64,000 nucleotides of DNA, from contig OY804578.1 in the NCBI GenBank assembly GCA_963680875.1, positions 97,059,689 to 97,123,688 of the forward strand, in the 5' to 3' direction. The position numbers and the translations under genes are program-made. This DNA is from Bathymodiolus brooksi. Taxonomy: Eukaryota; Mollusca; Bivalvia; Mytilida; Modiolidae. Numbering within the stretch: the first letter of the stretch is position 1; every line of letters begins with the position of its first letter. Under the pieces are notes generated by a model. It searched no databases, was not told the DNA's origin, and saw nothing but the letters and a program-made list of their open reading frames with translations. This document shows, piece by piece, positions 33,862 through 44,575 of this stretch.

Positions 33862-34601
33862 TACATACGACGACAAGAGCGTGATATCAAGTCTCATGTT
33901 GATGCCTGTGCGAAAATAAATCACTGGGGAAAAGAAAAAAAATATGTTGTATTTGGCGGTATATATACCGGTATCTCCGTGGCCAGGTACAGCTAGGGAG
34001 TGCTTTGGAATTTACCTCATGATCAAAGACAAGATTTTGACGAACTTTAAGGATCGCTAGAAGAGAGGTTTTCTTCGTCTAATCAAACTGAGCAATACAG
34101 AACTTAGAAAGTGACGTCCAGTGGTGGATCTACTGTTAAACTAATGGCGCTTAACCTTCAGGACTTTTTAATGAATGGATTATTTAACAAAATTGATGAA
34201 GTTTTTTTGTTTGTTATTAAAAAAAAACAATGGGTTGAAGCACTTATTATTGACCTTAGATCAAATGCATTAATACCAAGATCGTATGGCCTCAAAATGC
34301 CACTAATCAATACAATTTCAAAATTTATTGCAGACTTGCAGCACCTGAATGCCCAGTAGTATGGGCTCATTGAACTCGCCATCTGTTCATAACCTATATT
34401 TTGGTAGTTGGGCCCTCGAAACCATCATTGGTGCACGGTTTAATAGCCCGTAAACTATAGCTTATCGGGACCATAAATGGTCCATAGCTGGTATTGTGAA
34501 CTGCATGCTGATTCATGAAATAATCATATTCTTATGCATTTTTAACAAGGATTTTGAGAAATTTATATAATCACCTAACGAGACCATTTAGAGTGTCTTA
34601 A

Positions 34602-34874
34602 GGTGGTACCATACATTACTGGGAGATAACTCTTTAAAATCAGTTGAACGTTTTGATCATATGATGTTTGTATGCAGATTTCAAGCATCTCGGTGATCAA
34701 AACCACAGAGAGAAAAGCTGCTATGCGGCTAGTGAATTTATAGCTCTGAGTCTGTTGGTTGGAATTTGCTACAATTTTGATATTGATTACAGTGGATATA
34801 TTCAAACACACTGTCAATAAAATAAGAAAATTAAACGAGCAGATCAAATTTTACCTGAAGTGTATGGTACCACC
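34602..34874. mobile_element. TTAA MITE present only in copy A
   Basis: Inverted ends GGTGGTACCATACA are flanked by TTAA on both sides (34598-34601 and 34875-34878). The paralogous position in copy B reads straight through gagtgtcTTAAaatgattg with a single TTAA at 54535-54538. This shows directly that the element is 273 bp, duplicates TTAA and inserted after the duplication of the block (or was cleanly lost from copy B). Confidence 0.9.
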
Positions 34875-35199
34875 TTAAAATGATTGAGATGACGTCCAAG
34901 CCTCAGATCAAATTCGAATAACAGATGTTTTGTACTTTTTCAAACTTTTACATTTTGCTTTCACCAATATAAAATGATAACATGCATAGAAGGGGAATCT
35001 CTGTCCTTATTTGTAAAGGGATCCAGAACATGGTTTGATGTTCAAAAGTCTTTTGAGTGTACAAAAATATATTTATTTAACAACTCCTTTCGTATAGTAC
35101 CGGGTACTTCCTCTTCTTTCGCGGGGGTGGGGGTATTATGTTGTTCTTGTTCTTCTATCTCTTTTCTGGCGTTTTCCTGGACATGGGTATAATTCTACA

Positions 35200-35302
35200 T
35201 GTAATATTTATACCACGGCTTTCCGAGTTAAACGGTTAAACAATTTTACGCGAACTATGAGATTGTTTAAACGTTAAAGTCGGAAAACGTGGTATAAATG
35301 AT
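35200..35302. repeat. Foldback hairpin, absent from copy B
   Basis: Tttataccacggctttccga is matched by the complement of gtcggaaaacgtggtataaa about 50 bp downstream. The sequence from about 35195 to 35500 has no counterpart in copy B near 55030, so the hairpin belongs to an insertion private to copy A or a deletion in copy B. Confidence 0.55.
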
Positions 35303-36745
35303 TCGTAACACGAAGCCATGCAACATCAAATCTAGGTCGTTGGTTATTGCACGGCTCTCTGGGAGTAATAAAACTACAGCCCCGAATTAAAGTGTGCAGT
35401 ATCTGCATGTGTTATTTCATAGTTCTTAGCTTTTGTTAACATTCTCGTATATAAACCATCAAAAAAGATCAAAGGAAAATAATGCATTCATGATACAATT
35501 CCGTATATTTTTCGCAAATTTAAGATTTGGCTTTGCACATATTTATATCAGACAAAATTAAAATAAATTGTGCGCTATATTATGATTGAATGGTGCAATA
35601 AAAATATAAGGAAAGATCCAATCATATATTTGGAAGCTGAAAAAGTCGACACAATCCAACAATTAATCTGTCTATACATTTAGTTTTAACAAATTTCATT
35701 AATTAATTCAACATAAAATTGCAATATTGAACAATGTATGATAGATGATACAATGTAATTACATGTAAAATAATTGGGAAGCAAGTTACTTGAAATTATA
35801 TACATGTACTAGCTTAATTGGATATACCGTTATATATAGAGAGTGACCCCCCCCCCCCCCTCCCATCCTCTCCCGGTAACGAACAGAACACCGTACGTAC
35901 TGGGCACGAAAATACATAGCATAAGATAAATCTTTTAAAAAAATGAAGACTGGAAATCGGTATAAATTTCTAACTGGATTTTAATTTTTTATCTACATAG
36001 AACGCATTTTCATTCTTCCGTTTCCGTCAATTATCAATTGTTTCTTTCCTGGGTGATGATAAAAGTACCAGTTACGATGTTAGTGGAACAGGAAATAATA
36101 AGAACATTGGGAACAATCCTGTTTTATAATGTCTGAATATATACAAAGAAATGAGTAAGTGTATTACATATATATATATATTTGTCGTATCTTTTATTTT
36201 GTTGAATATTATTTTGATTATGAACCGTTCAATTTGTAAGATGGAAACAAACGTTATCAGCGAAAAAAAGAAAGAATTGTAAAAGTTCCGTGTAACACAT
36301 GTACAATTAGCTTTTTTTTGTTATCTGAACTTGTTTCTGAAACCATTATTTTTTTAATGAAGTTGGGAGTAATTTACAGCCTTCTTATTTGAAGCCGACG
36401 ACCGTCTAAATTGCCTTCTACTTGCTGAGTCGTCTACTTATTATCATTTGCTTCCCCCGTAACCCCCGCAGAGGGAGGATCAATATACCCTCCTAAATTG
36501 GCCTTAAAGCTTTAGAGTGGATAGTGAAACTGCCCGCCATCCTCCTTTGTCGTAGCGCATCCAACTACATGTATATTTAAACTAAAACTTACCAAAAAGG
36601 AAAAAATGGAAATGACTATCTCTGCCACTTTAATATGCTTTACATTTAATGGACTGGGTATCAGAAGGAACAGGATATCAGAATGTGCAAACAAAATCAA
36701 TACTAGAAAATGTTGTTAAGAAATTAAGATAAAAATAACGAAAAG
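35303..36745. other. Non-coding part of duplicated block A
   Basis: Matches about 55040-56395 of copy B. A C-rich run at 35848-35860 and short AT repeats are the only notable features. No exon is supported. It may contain the distal upstream region of gene 1. Confidence 0.4.
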
Positions 36746-37440
36746 ATGAAAAAAAAATCACTTGGTTTAAAAACAGATAGTAATTTTAATATTCGAAATC
36801 ACAATAATATTAAAATCATTGTTCCAAAAGAGCTTAAGATGGGGAAAAAATACCAGAAAGTAATAGGTAAACCAATCACTCCAAAATGTCAATTAAAATG
36901 GGATACATTTTATGAAAAGCAATTATCTGGAAATCAATTTGGTATATATTGAACAAGATTAAATGTAAGCAAAGCATTATCAAGTTCCAATGGAAATGTT
37001 TGCATATCATTGTCTACTCAGAATATATATTACAAAAAATGGGAAAATCAAATGGTAAATACATTTGTAAATGTCATTTATGTAAAAATGAAATAGAGTC
37101 ACTTATTCATTTGTTTTACAGGTGTCATAAAATTAAACATGTCTGAGGTGAGGTAAACACATATTTAAAATCGTTTTTGCAAAGAATTTGGTACTTGTTG
37201 AAGAAAACTTAATTCTTGTGGTATACCGGTATGAGGGAGAAATAATCGAAGACTTATTTTTATTGGATGTGGTAATTTATATATTAAAATAGATAATTTG
37301 GAAAACAATAAATTATATATAAGGCTTTACAGGGAAGCAATAGTTATAACAAATTTCAAAAATGAACTCAGAAGTAGCATACATATGAGGATTAAAATTC
37401 CAGAAGTTCTAAATTTATATGACATTATGAAATTACAGTT
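36746..37440 (+). pseudogene. L1/Tx1-like LINE C-terminal relic, copy A
   Basis: Two frames (36746-36952 and 36949-37146) read the end of a LINE RT protein: KPITPKCQLKWDTFYEKQL, then IIKFQWKCLHIIVYSEYIL, then the C-terminal knuckle CHLCKNEIESLIHLFYRC. After 37146 a damaged tail is still legible. One frameshift sits near 36950. It is pre-duplication, since the same relic with the same frameshift region lies at 56395-56786. Confidence 0.65.
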
Positions 37441-37638
37441 ATTATTGTATATGTTATGATTTGAGTTGTATGAATAGTTCCTTCCATTGTTTACTGTGTA
37501 GTAATAAAAAACCAAATATATATTCTTAAATCGAATATGAGAGATAATATATGGTTTATTTGTGTATGTTATTATAGCGAATCTTAGCTGTGAGTAATGA
37601 TATTCTTACTCCCAGCTCTTATGTCATTATTTGCTCCT

Positions 37639-38017
37639 AGTATCACAAGTAACTTTGAGATCCAGTGGGACAGATATATTGTATGGTTGTCACCTGCTTA
37701 GATGTTTGCATAACATACTTTATTTAGACCACTCGACCACATCTGCTATTTAAAAATATAGCTTCAATAGTCGAAGTGTTACCTTGTCTCGTAAGGAAAA
37801 TCTAGAGATAGACATAAGACATGTGTCTATGCGTGTCTATGCTTAATATTATAATTTGACAGCAATCTAACTCAGCAATGTTTAATATATTGTATAGGAT
37901 AATGAAGAATTCATTATACAGTCACATGCAATAAAGTATATTATACAAACGTCTAGAAGCAAGTGACAACCATACAATATATCTGTCCCATTGGATCTCA
38001 AGGTTATTAAGGATACT
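37639..38017. mobile_element. Foldback element private to copy A
   Basis: The left arm (agtatcacaagtaactttga, then gacagatatattgtatggtt) is paired over ~80 bp with the right arm ending ggatact at 38017. The flanking sequence is duplicated: a ~110-bp stretch (ttcttaaatcgaatatgaga to tcattatttgctc) occurs both before (37525-37635) and after (38107-38222), while copy B has it once (58228-58333). Confidence 0.65.
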
Positions 38018-38488
38018 AGGTTAATACTAAATATTATATACGTCTGAAAATTAAACCAAACAGTGTTAGAATTAGATTTTTGAGCTGTCAAATTTTTGTT
38101 CTTATATATTCTTAAATCGAAAATGAGAGATGAAATATGGTTTAGTTGTGTATTTTATTATAGCGAACCTTAGCTGTGTGTAATGATATTCTTACTCCCA
38201 GCCGTTATTTCATTATTTGCTCATTGTAAATATTTGTACACCTTTGAGGTTTCCTGGCACCTAGAGGTAAATTGTTTACAGGGGTATTATAGATATATAC
38301 AGCTTCCTTAAAATTTGGATATCAGAAACACTGTGATGACGTTATGTATCTAGGTTAATGTCCTAGAAGACTCCCTTTCTTTAATTCGGCTTGGAATAAA
38401 TATTTAAAATATTGGTTTTTGTTTTTGCTTCCGGTCTGAAAATTAATTTTCTCTAATTTAGTCTCTAATTTATTTTTTTATATTACAG

Positions 38489-38544
38489 AAAATGAATTGC
38501 AATGAAGGAGTTTCTTTTGTTAACTTCGCTTCTCTTATTGCAAG
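38489..38544 (+). CDS. Gene 1 exon 1: signal peptide
   Basis: The acceptor-like ttacag ends at 38488, so an untranslated exon probably lies further upstream. The ATG at 38502 gives [14 protein letters not shown], a short clean signal peptide, and the exon ends at a GTAAGC donor after one base of the next codon. An upstream ATG at 38492 is out of frame with the Ig exon and would give a non-hydrophobic peptide, so 38502 is preferred. The same arrangement is kept in gene 2. Confidence 0.75.
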
Positions 38545-41500
38545 GTAAGCTATATGGTCGGCAACCCATGGCTGATTACACTCTTATACTGAAGGATGGT
38601 GAGTAATCGGAACGTGATCATTCGTGCGTTACCGACGATTGATAAGTGACAGGAAGTTGAATCATTAGAGCAGTAAGCTTAGATATCAAATGCAATCATT
38701 TCAGGACCAGAAACGACACACGAACTGCTAATATATAAATGAAATAGTTAATAAATCAGACCCTTTAATAATTTTGCAAATTTTAAATATTTCAAATATG
38801 GAAATTCTGATAACATATTTTTTAATTTATTTATTCTTATGAAATAATTTCAATGAATATAAAAATACCAGATCGAAGAAACAACCATGATACCAATGCT
38901 TGATGGTTAGGGGCTTAGGGTTATGATGTTTAACGCCACTTTCAATAATATTTCAGCTACTGTATGTCGTCGCGATCAGTTTTATTGGTTGAAGAAACCG
39001 GAGTACCACGAGAAAACCACCGACCTGTGATTGACAAACTTTATCACATAATGTTGTATCGAGTACACCTCGCCATGCACGTGATTCGAACTCACAACGT
39101 TAGTGGTGATAGGAACTGATTGAATAGGTAGCAATATATGAGTGAAAATCTTAAAATTCTGGAAAACTGAGCAATCGTATGCACAAAACAAGAAGATAGG
39201 CGATAAGGAACTTCTTTAACGAATCGATACATGTTCTAGTTTGAATGATATAATGGGAATAAGGCGCATTAAATGTAACCGAAGCGAATAGGTGTACGAT
39301 TTTAAACGTTTCGGAGTTTCTTGCCTTGTGGATAATTGGTATATATATAGGGTCGAAACATGTAAGTTGCTGTTGTTAACATAAGATTTTATGAATATTG
39401 ACACGAACAAGTTAAGATGAGGAAAAAGAGTTGAAATTATAAAAGAAATAACGAACATTTATTGAAAATAAATATGTAAACAAAAAGTTAAAGGGGGGAG
39501 GGTAATTCTGTGCCACGAGCGCCTGTGCTACACAGTATGAGTGGGTATCTAGTTATATGTTATCATTGTTAGTCTAGTACACATGTACATACATTTAATT
39601 TTGTATCTTTTACGAACGATTAAAGGCGGTCTTCATGGTACCACCAGTGAAATACCAATGCAGTATATTACTATACCGGGGACAGTTGTGCTATCATGTC
39701 AATACGAATATATTCCAACTCTAACATGGCGGAAAGGAAAGTTCATCATATCCCACGATTCAACAATTAATCCGACTTTTAATGGAAGTGAAAGGTTTAG
39801 AGCCACCATTAAAGAAAAAGACAAACAATATGAGTTACAGATATTAAACACGACAGAAGAAGACCTTGGTTTATATGTGTGCGAGGCACAACTCAACTCA
39901 ATTATTATTGAAACTAAAGTGATATTGAGACTGGCAGGTAAAATCATATAATTTCAGTCAGGTGACGTTTAACAAAGGTTTTGTGTCTCATCGCGACGCC
40001 GCTCAAAATGTAAAAAAAACAACATGATACATTAACATTCGTAAATAGTACACAAAAGCATAAGAATGAATTAATAAGACCATATATAGGTAAAGCCAGG
40101 AAATTATGTAAGAGTGTGCGCATACCTTGTACACTAGGAGTCTAGGACAGTCCCTTATTTTAAGCTCGTGGGAATTAGTTATTAGATAATGTAAATGGTT
40201 ATAAATGAAAATACATGTAGTATAAATTGTCTAATTTAAGCAGTAGACTCTCGACAGCCGATATTTTAGAGAAGTGTGCGCGACAATAATTTATAACTGG
40301 AAAAGTAATACTTGTGACAAGTCGTTGGTTTTATTACTCATTTGATACCGATATTTTAAATACAGATAACTGTATTTTTAGATAAACAGAGAAATATGCA
40401 TTTTGATTTGTTTTCTATATAAAGGTATCTTTGTTTACTTAATATGTAGCGAGTGAGTCAGTGAATGATTGTTGTTTAACACCAAAAGTGCAGTTTTCAG
40501 TCATATCTTGACGAGAAAATGGAACTTTTGTTTAGGTAATGTTGATGTCTGTTTTGTACCAGACCAGCACACTTAGATTTTCACAGTGTTAGTTAGTAGG
40601 CTGTGACGTACTTCTGCCCTGCCTGTGGATCTTCTGGCTCCTGCTCATGGAACTTCAATCTCTACCAGAGTTATCTTTCCTTTCCGGTCTCGCATCAACG
40701 TCTGTCAACTTCTCTACTTTAACAAGATTCCTGTAAAACTATAACTTAATTCATCCAAGCAAAGTACTCAGTGAATTAGCATTATGAGCTCAAACTTCAA
40801 GCATTCCCTCAGGCCAATGTGACCTATACTGATATTGACTCTTCTGTGTAGACTTTTTGGTTTTGTTGCTCCCACAGATTTTAAGTTATTTGGTTTTCCA
40901 ATCTTTTGACTAAGTTTAATATCTACGTTTTTATCTATTTATCTTACAATAATTTTCACCGATTTCAAAATTATTTTTCGATTGTTTTCATTGATTATTT
41001 TGTTACATTAAAATTTATGGTATTCCAAATAATCACATAGAATATATCAATGTTTTATGTAGATACTCGTGGGTGAAAATTTGAATTATTTGCGGAGACA
41101 TTGACAGAGGTTGGTGCGATATCTCTGACTGAGATATATTGCAGTGTATTGGGGATCGAAGCTGGAACCATAACAACAACCCCTCTCTTTATCATCTTAA
41201 TGTTGGCAGACCATTGGTTCAGTTTCTCAGTGTGGTTAGTGAGACTTTTCGGCATCTCTGTTTAACCAAGGATTTGCATAGTAGAATTTCAGAAATTATT
41301 CTATACAAATCCTTGGTTTAACTTATATATAAATGTATTTTGCATATTTTTAAATAGTTAGTAAGATCTAGTTTCATATATTTGCTTTTTAGATTTCATT
41401 ATTAGTACTGAGGAAAATATTATGTCAACAATGTTTATTGACAATCATCAATCTACAACATTTATTTCCGAAGATGATACTACATTTGTTTCCGAAGAGA

Positions 41501-44070
41501 AATCTACATTTGTTTCCGAAGAGAAATCTACATTTGTTTCCGAAGAGAAAGCTACAGGTATGTATGTTTTACTTAATTATGTACATATAACGTTCGCTTA
41601 TTTTTGTTAATTGATTTCTGATCAATAATAGCAGTCGTAAGGTAAGTTTTAAAATATTCAGCAAATATATTATTTTATATTTATTTCTAACTCGACATTT
41701 GACATTTGCTGTGAACCATTGAATTTAACCTTTGCATCAAACTATATCAATAAAATGAATAAATTCGTCTTTATCTGTGCCAAGTCTATCGTCTAACCCC
41801 AGGTCCCAATGACATTGTTTTCCAATCTATACTAACCGTGGTGATATATACATCCCAATGTAAATTGGATCACCCTGCTTTATCTGTTAGACATTTGATT
41901 TTAACCGAATGTACAATCCAGATCCAAGTTTGTTCCTTTGTCATGTCTTTCCAATGACGGTAACCTAGCCTGTACCAAACCAGTAGAGTCAGCCGTCATG
42001 TTTTTATGGGTATCGATTTGTCTCCATTTCTACGATTTTTCGACAGGATTTTGGAAACGTACTGACGGTATGGTAAGGTATTATTTGTTTTTCATTTAAA
42101 TGTTAATTTTAATATGTTTATGAAATTAAAGCCAGTATATTGCTGAAATATTGCCAAAGAAGGCATTAAACAGCAAATAATGAAAATAATAATACATGTT
42201 TTTTTTTTATTTCCAAGGACTTACTTACAGAGAAACAACTTCAGAAAGACAGAGCACAATCGCCAACAAAGATTACGAAGAAGAAGAAGAAAACACCAAG
42301 GAGGAGACAGGTTGAGTATATTTCCATATTTTGTCTACATTTTCGTTTAGTGAATTCCATTGCCATTTAAAGTGTAATCTTATTTTCTTTCAATTCCAAA
42401 TGTTTAATATATGGTCAGTTTATATGGAAATATGTCTGTCCTTGTGAATTGGTCGATTCAGGTTGGTTGGTTTGGTTTATGGTGTTTAACGCCACTTTCA
42501 ACAATATTTCAGCTATATCGTGGAGGCAAGTTGTATTGGTGGAGGAAACCGGAGTATTCGGAGGAAACCACCGACCTGTCGCAAGTCACTGACAAACTTT
42601 ATTACATAATGTTGTATCGAGTACGCCTCGCCATGCACTCCCAACGTCAGTAGTAACAGGCACTGATTGATTGCTCAGGTGGTGGTAAATCCAACTACCA
42701 TACGATCACGACAGCTTCCAAAAGACATGAGAAAGATATGAAAAGAAAGGTGATCGTAGACAATGTTGGTTATCATGTTTTGGTTTTCTCGCTCTCAAAG
42801 ACTTTTAATTATTTGGCTTTCAATTATTTGGGCTTTGAGCGTACCTGATGAAGGTTATATGAGCTTGCAAAAACCAAAGTCCTGTCATGAGACAGGCACA
42901 AACATGACTGCATAGACAGTCGCATCATCTGAAGTCAATTAAAATACTATAGCATTTTGATAGCTAGTACCAATTGATCTTCACCGTTTTTCTTTAATCT
43001 ATAAATGATAAGTGGTTAATCCATGCAATTCTATCAACCATTTGTAGCAATATTTCTAACACTATCCAAAGAAACATGTCTTTTTTACTACAGGATTATC
43101 TTTTCGTGAAATGTTCTTCTATGGGTTGTTGGCAGCTGGACTTGCTTTAGTGCTGTTTTTTTCTGTATTGTGCCACTTCTGCCTAAATCGTAAACGCAAA
43201 AAAGAAAGTAGTCCGATTCTGAAAAGCCCATTACAAATAATGGAAGAAAATGTTCTGAATGACAATCAAAGAATATCATTAGTAGAAATGGATGAAATAT
43301 CTTTGTATGAATTAATTAATGAAAATGAAATGCTTTCTAATTTGGCTCTTGCTATGCAATCCAATGGGAGAACTGTAGCTTGTCAGTTGAAGCGATCGCA
43401 GTCGACTAGTTCGACTACTTCATCGGAAAAATCATACTCCGAAATTGCAGACGACAATGCTTACCTTAATCCTTATCAGCCAATGAAATCTGACAGGGAA
43501 TCAAGCAATTTGCATAAATATTCCACAACATCTAACACAGAGAAATATTTACAAAAACCACAGTGTGACGATGTGGATGAAGTTACCATAGCAAATCAAA
43601 ATACATCATCAACACTTCTGGAAGCAGATGTTGTGAATTTATCGGATCATGATGATGACACCGATGGAATAATTGATAACGGTGATGGATACCTTCATCC
43701 ATATGTTCCATTAATGACCAATTGTATGGAATATCTACACAGCTATAGCTCACCAATAAATCATAATCAATTAATGAAGAATAACAAATCTTTAACAAGG
43801 TCACCGTGTGATGATATGGATAAAGTGCCCATTGCAGAACAAAAAACAAAAGATTCTGTAGGAAAAGAAAATGCTATGAATTTGTCGGATCATGAAAGCA
43901 GCCAGTCTGATGGTGACACTGATGTCATGTGTGGAAATGAAGATGGATATCTTCATCCTTATGTTCCTCTAATGACAAATTGCATGGAATATTTACATAG
44001 TTATAGCACACCTGTTATTAATAGCTCACTCGTTATTAATAGCTCAGCCATTATCAATGAAGATCAATAA
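38502..44070 (+). CDS. Gene 1: single-Ig type I transmembrane receptor, five exons, 529 residues
   Basis: Spliced from 38502-38544, 39626-39937, 41393-41557, 42218-42310 and 43094-44070, all with GT/AG borders and all introns in phase 1. The product has a signal peptide (1-14), one V-like Ig domain (about 20-118; C39, W49, D94-x-G-x-Y-x-C100), a Ser/Thr/Glu-rich stalk (119-210), a membrane helix (212-235) followed by RKRKK, and a 290-residue tail. The tail has an ITIM-like SLYELI (274-279), YLNPYQPM (328) and two YLHPYVPLM sites (404, 490), in three imperfect ~80-residue repeats. The plan fits a cell-surface recognition receptor signalling through tyrosine phosphorylation. Ligand and role are unknown. 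A second copy (gene 2) starts 20 kb downstream. Confidence 0.75.
38918..39128 (-). repeat. SINE in intron 1 of gene 1
   Basis: Minus-oriented copy with tail (tgtttaacgccactttcaat), body (cgagaaaaccaccgacctgt, tatcacataatgttgtatcg) and the B-box complement gattcgaactcaca. The paralogous position in gene 2 (58915-59110) holds the same SINE, so the insertion is older than the duplication. Confidence 0.8.
39626..39937 (+). CDS. Gene 1 exon 2: V-like immunoglobulin domain
   Basis: A 312-bp exon, phase 1 at both ends. It encodes [17 protein letters not shown] around the first Cys and core Trp, [18 protein letters not shown] for strands D-E, and [12 protein letters not shown] with the canonical DxGxYxC. 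Two N-glycosylation sequons are visible (NGS, NTT). The acceptor is weak (ttaaag) but identical in position in all three Ig exons of the window. The minus-strand frame here is a shadow. Confidence 0.8.
40445..40530 (-). repeat. SINE tail fragment in intron 2 of gene 1
   Basis: The stretch gaatgattgttgtttaacac followed by ttcagtcatatcttgacgag is the 3' tail of a tRNA-derived SINE in minus orientation. It is shared with gene 2 at 61328-61385. The rest of this 1.45-kb intron holds a dispersed repeat (about 40795-40930, ctcaggccaatgtgacctat and ggttttccaatcttttga) also seen at 61795-61920, 42770-42860 and 49935-50090. Confidence 0.5.
41267..41316. mobile_element. 50-bp palindromic micro-insertion private to gene 1
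   Basis: A near-perfect hairpin with arms ccaaggatttg / caaatccttgg is flanked by TTTAAC on both sides (41261-41266 and 41317-41322). The paralogous intron of gene 2 reads ctctgTTTAACttgtatat with a single TTTAAC at about 62249. This is an occupied/empty pair that shows a tiny mobile insertion with a target duplication of TTTAAC (or TTAA within it). Confidence 0.75.
41393..41557 (+). CDS. Gene 1 exon 3: stalk with repeated FVSEEKST units
   Basis: The acceptor is tgctttttag and the donor is GTATGT. The exon is phase 1 at both ends and encodes [15 protein letters not shown]..., then four tandem 8-residue units ([16 protein letters not shown] twice, FVSEEKAT) made by a 24-bp coding minisatellite. 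Gene 2 has only one unit. The composition suggests an extended, probably O-glycosylated acidic stalk holding the Ig domain away from the membrane. Confidence 0.75.
42218..42310 (+). CDS. Gene 1 exon 4: acidic stalk
   Basis: The acceptor tttccaag ends at 42217 and the donor is GTTGAG. The exon is phase 1 at both ends and encodes [20 protein letters not shown] followed by more Glu. An alternative acceptor at 42229-42230 would break the frame. The corresponding exon in gene 2 is 63816-63875, in the same frame but shorter at its 5' end. Confidence 0.65.
42468..42715 (-). repeat. SINE in intron 4 of gene 1
   Basis: A nearly full-length minus copy: tail (tggtgtttaacgccactttc), body (ggaaaccggagtattcggag, acataatgttgtatcgagta) and tRNA-like head at the right (caactaccatacgatcacga). 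The family B box is disrupted by a short deletion. It is followed by another dispersed repeat at 42770-42870. Confidence 0.8.
43094..44070 (+). CDS. Gene 1 exon 5: transmembrane segment and signalling tail
   Basis: The acceptor is tttactacag and the frame is open to TAA at 44068-44070. [20 protein letters not shown] is the membrane helix, followed by a basic stop-transfer run. The tail contains the ITIM-like SLYELI, a YSEI, and three imperfect repeats, each starting with a YLxPYxP motif. The first two carry CDDxDxVxIAxQ and NLSDH, and the third is shorter. YxxP and YxxM/L patterns suit SH2-domain partners. An AATAAA overlaps the stop; no other strong poly-A signal was recognised before the SINE at 44310. 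Confidence 0.8.
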
Positions 44071-44309
44071 ATGAAGACGAAATCTTCAAAGTAGAAGGAC
44101 AATGAACATTGTGAAAGTGTAATGAATGTAACCAATGATGAAGATTGTACAGATGATTTGAGTTCAAACGTAATATCCAGTTAACTTGCGGATTCTGTCG
44201 GAACATTTAGTCAAAACTCGGTGAACTTGTATTATGACATCAGTATTTAAATTATAACATTCCAAGCTCTAATCTGGATTAAAAGAAAAAACATCTAGGC
44301 TAGAGAAAT

Positions 44310-44575
44310 ACTATTGATGGTTGTTTTATGGTGCTTAACGCCACTTTCAACAATATTTCAGTTATATGGTGGCAGTCAGTTTTATTGGTTGAGGGAACTA
44401 GAGTACCCGGAGAAAACTACCGACCTGTTGCAAGTCACTGACAAACTTTATCACATAATGTTGTATCGAGTGCACCTCGCCATGAACGGGGTTCGAACTC
44501 ACAACTTTAGTGGTGATAGGCAGTGATTGCACAGGTAGTTGAAAACCCAACTACCATACAATCACAACCACGATG
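44310..44575 (-). repeat. SINE just downstream of gene 1
   Basis: One of the best-preserved copies: tail (tggtgcttaacgccactttc), body (gagaaaactaccgacctgtt, tatcacataatgttgtatcg), B-box complement (ggggttcgaactcaca) and head ending near accacgatgg at 44574. It can serve as the reference for the family in this window. Confidence 0.85.

Larger units (their letters stand above)
34255..44070 (+). repeat. Segmental duplication, copy A (partner at 54.2 kb onwards)
   Basis: From about 34255 this block is paralogous, in the same order and orientation, to the block starting at about 54200, offset by roughly 20 kb. It covers an upstream region, a LINE relic and the Ig-receptor gene. Identity is high in introns and exons, with private insertions in each copy. 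The right border cannot be fixed because copy B runs off the window. Confidence 0.85.

Noticed and set aside
38492..38544. Upstream ATG in gene 1 exon 1 as the start codon
   Set aside because: Its frame gives no signal peptide and does not join the Ig exon in frame, whereas the ATG at 38502 does both.
38982..39191. Conserved minus-strand frame (also 58905-59189)
   Set aside because: The conservation between the two positions is explained by the shared intronic SINE, not by a gene.
39699..39947. Minus-strand frame opposite the Ig exon (also at 59593 and 60573)
   Set aside because: Antisense of a conserved Ig domain whose plus-strand motifs (Cys, Trp, DxGxYxC) and splice sites are clear.
42231..42310. 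Alternative acceptor for gene 1 exon 4 at 42229-42230
   Set aside because: It would switch the reading frame and lose phase-1 symmetry. The acceptor at 42216-42217 keeps the frame and matches gene 2.
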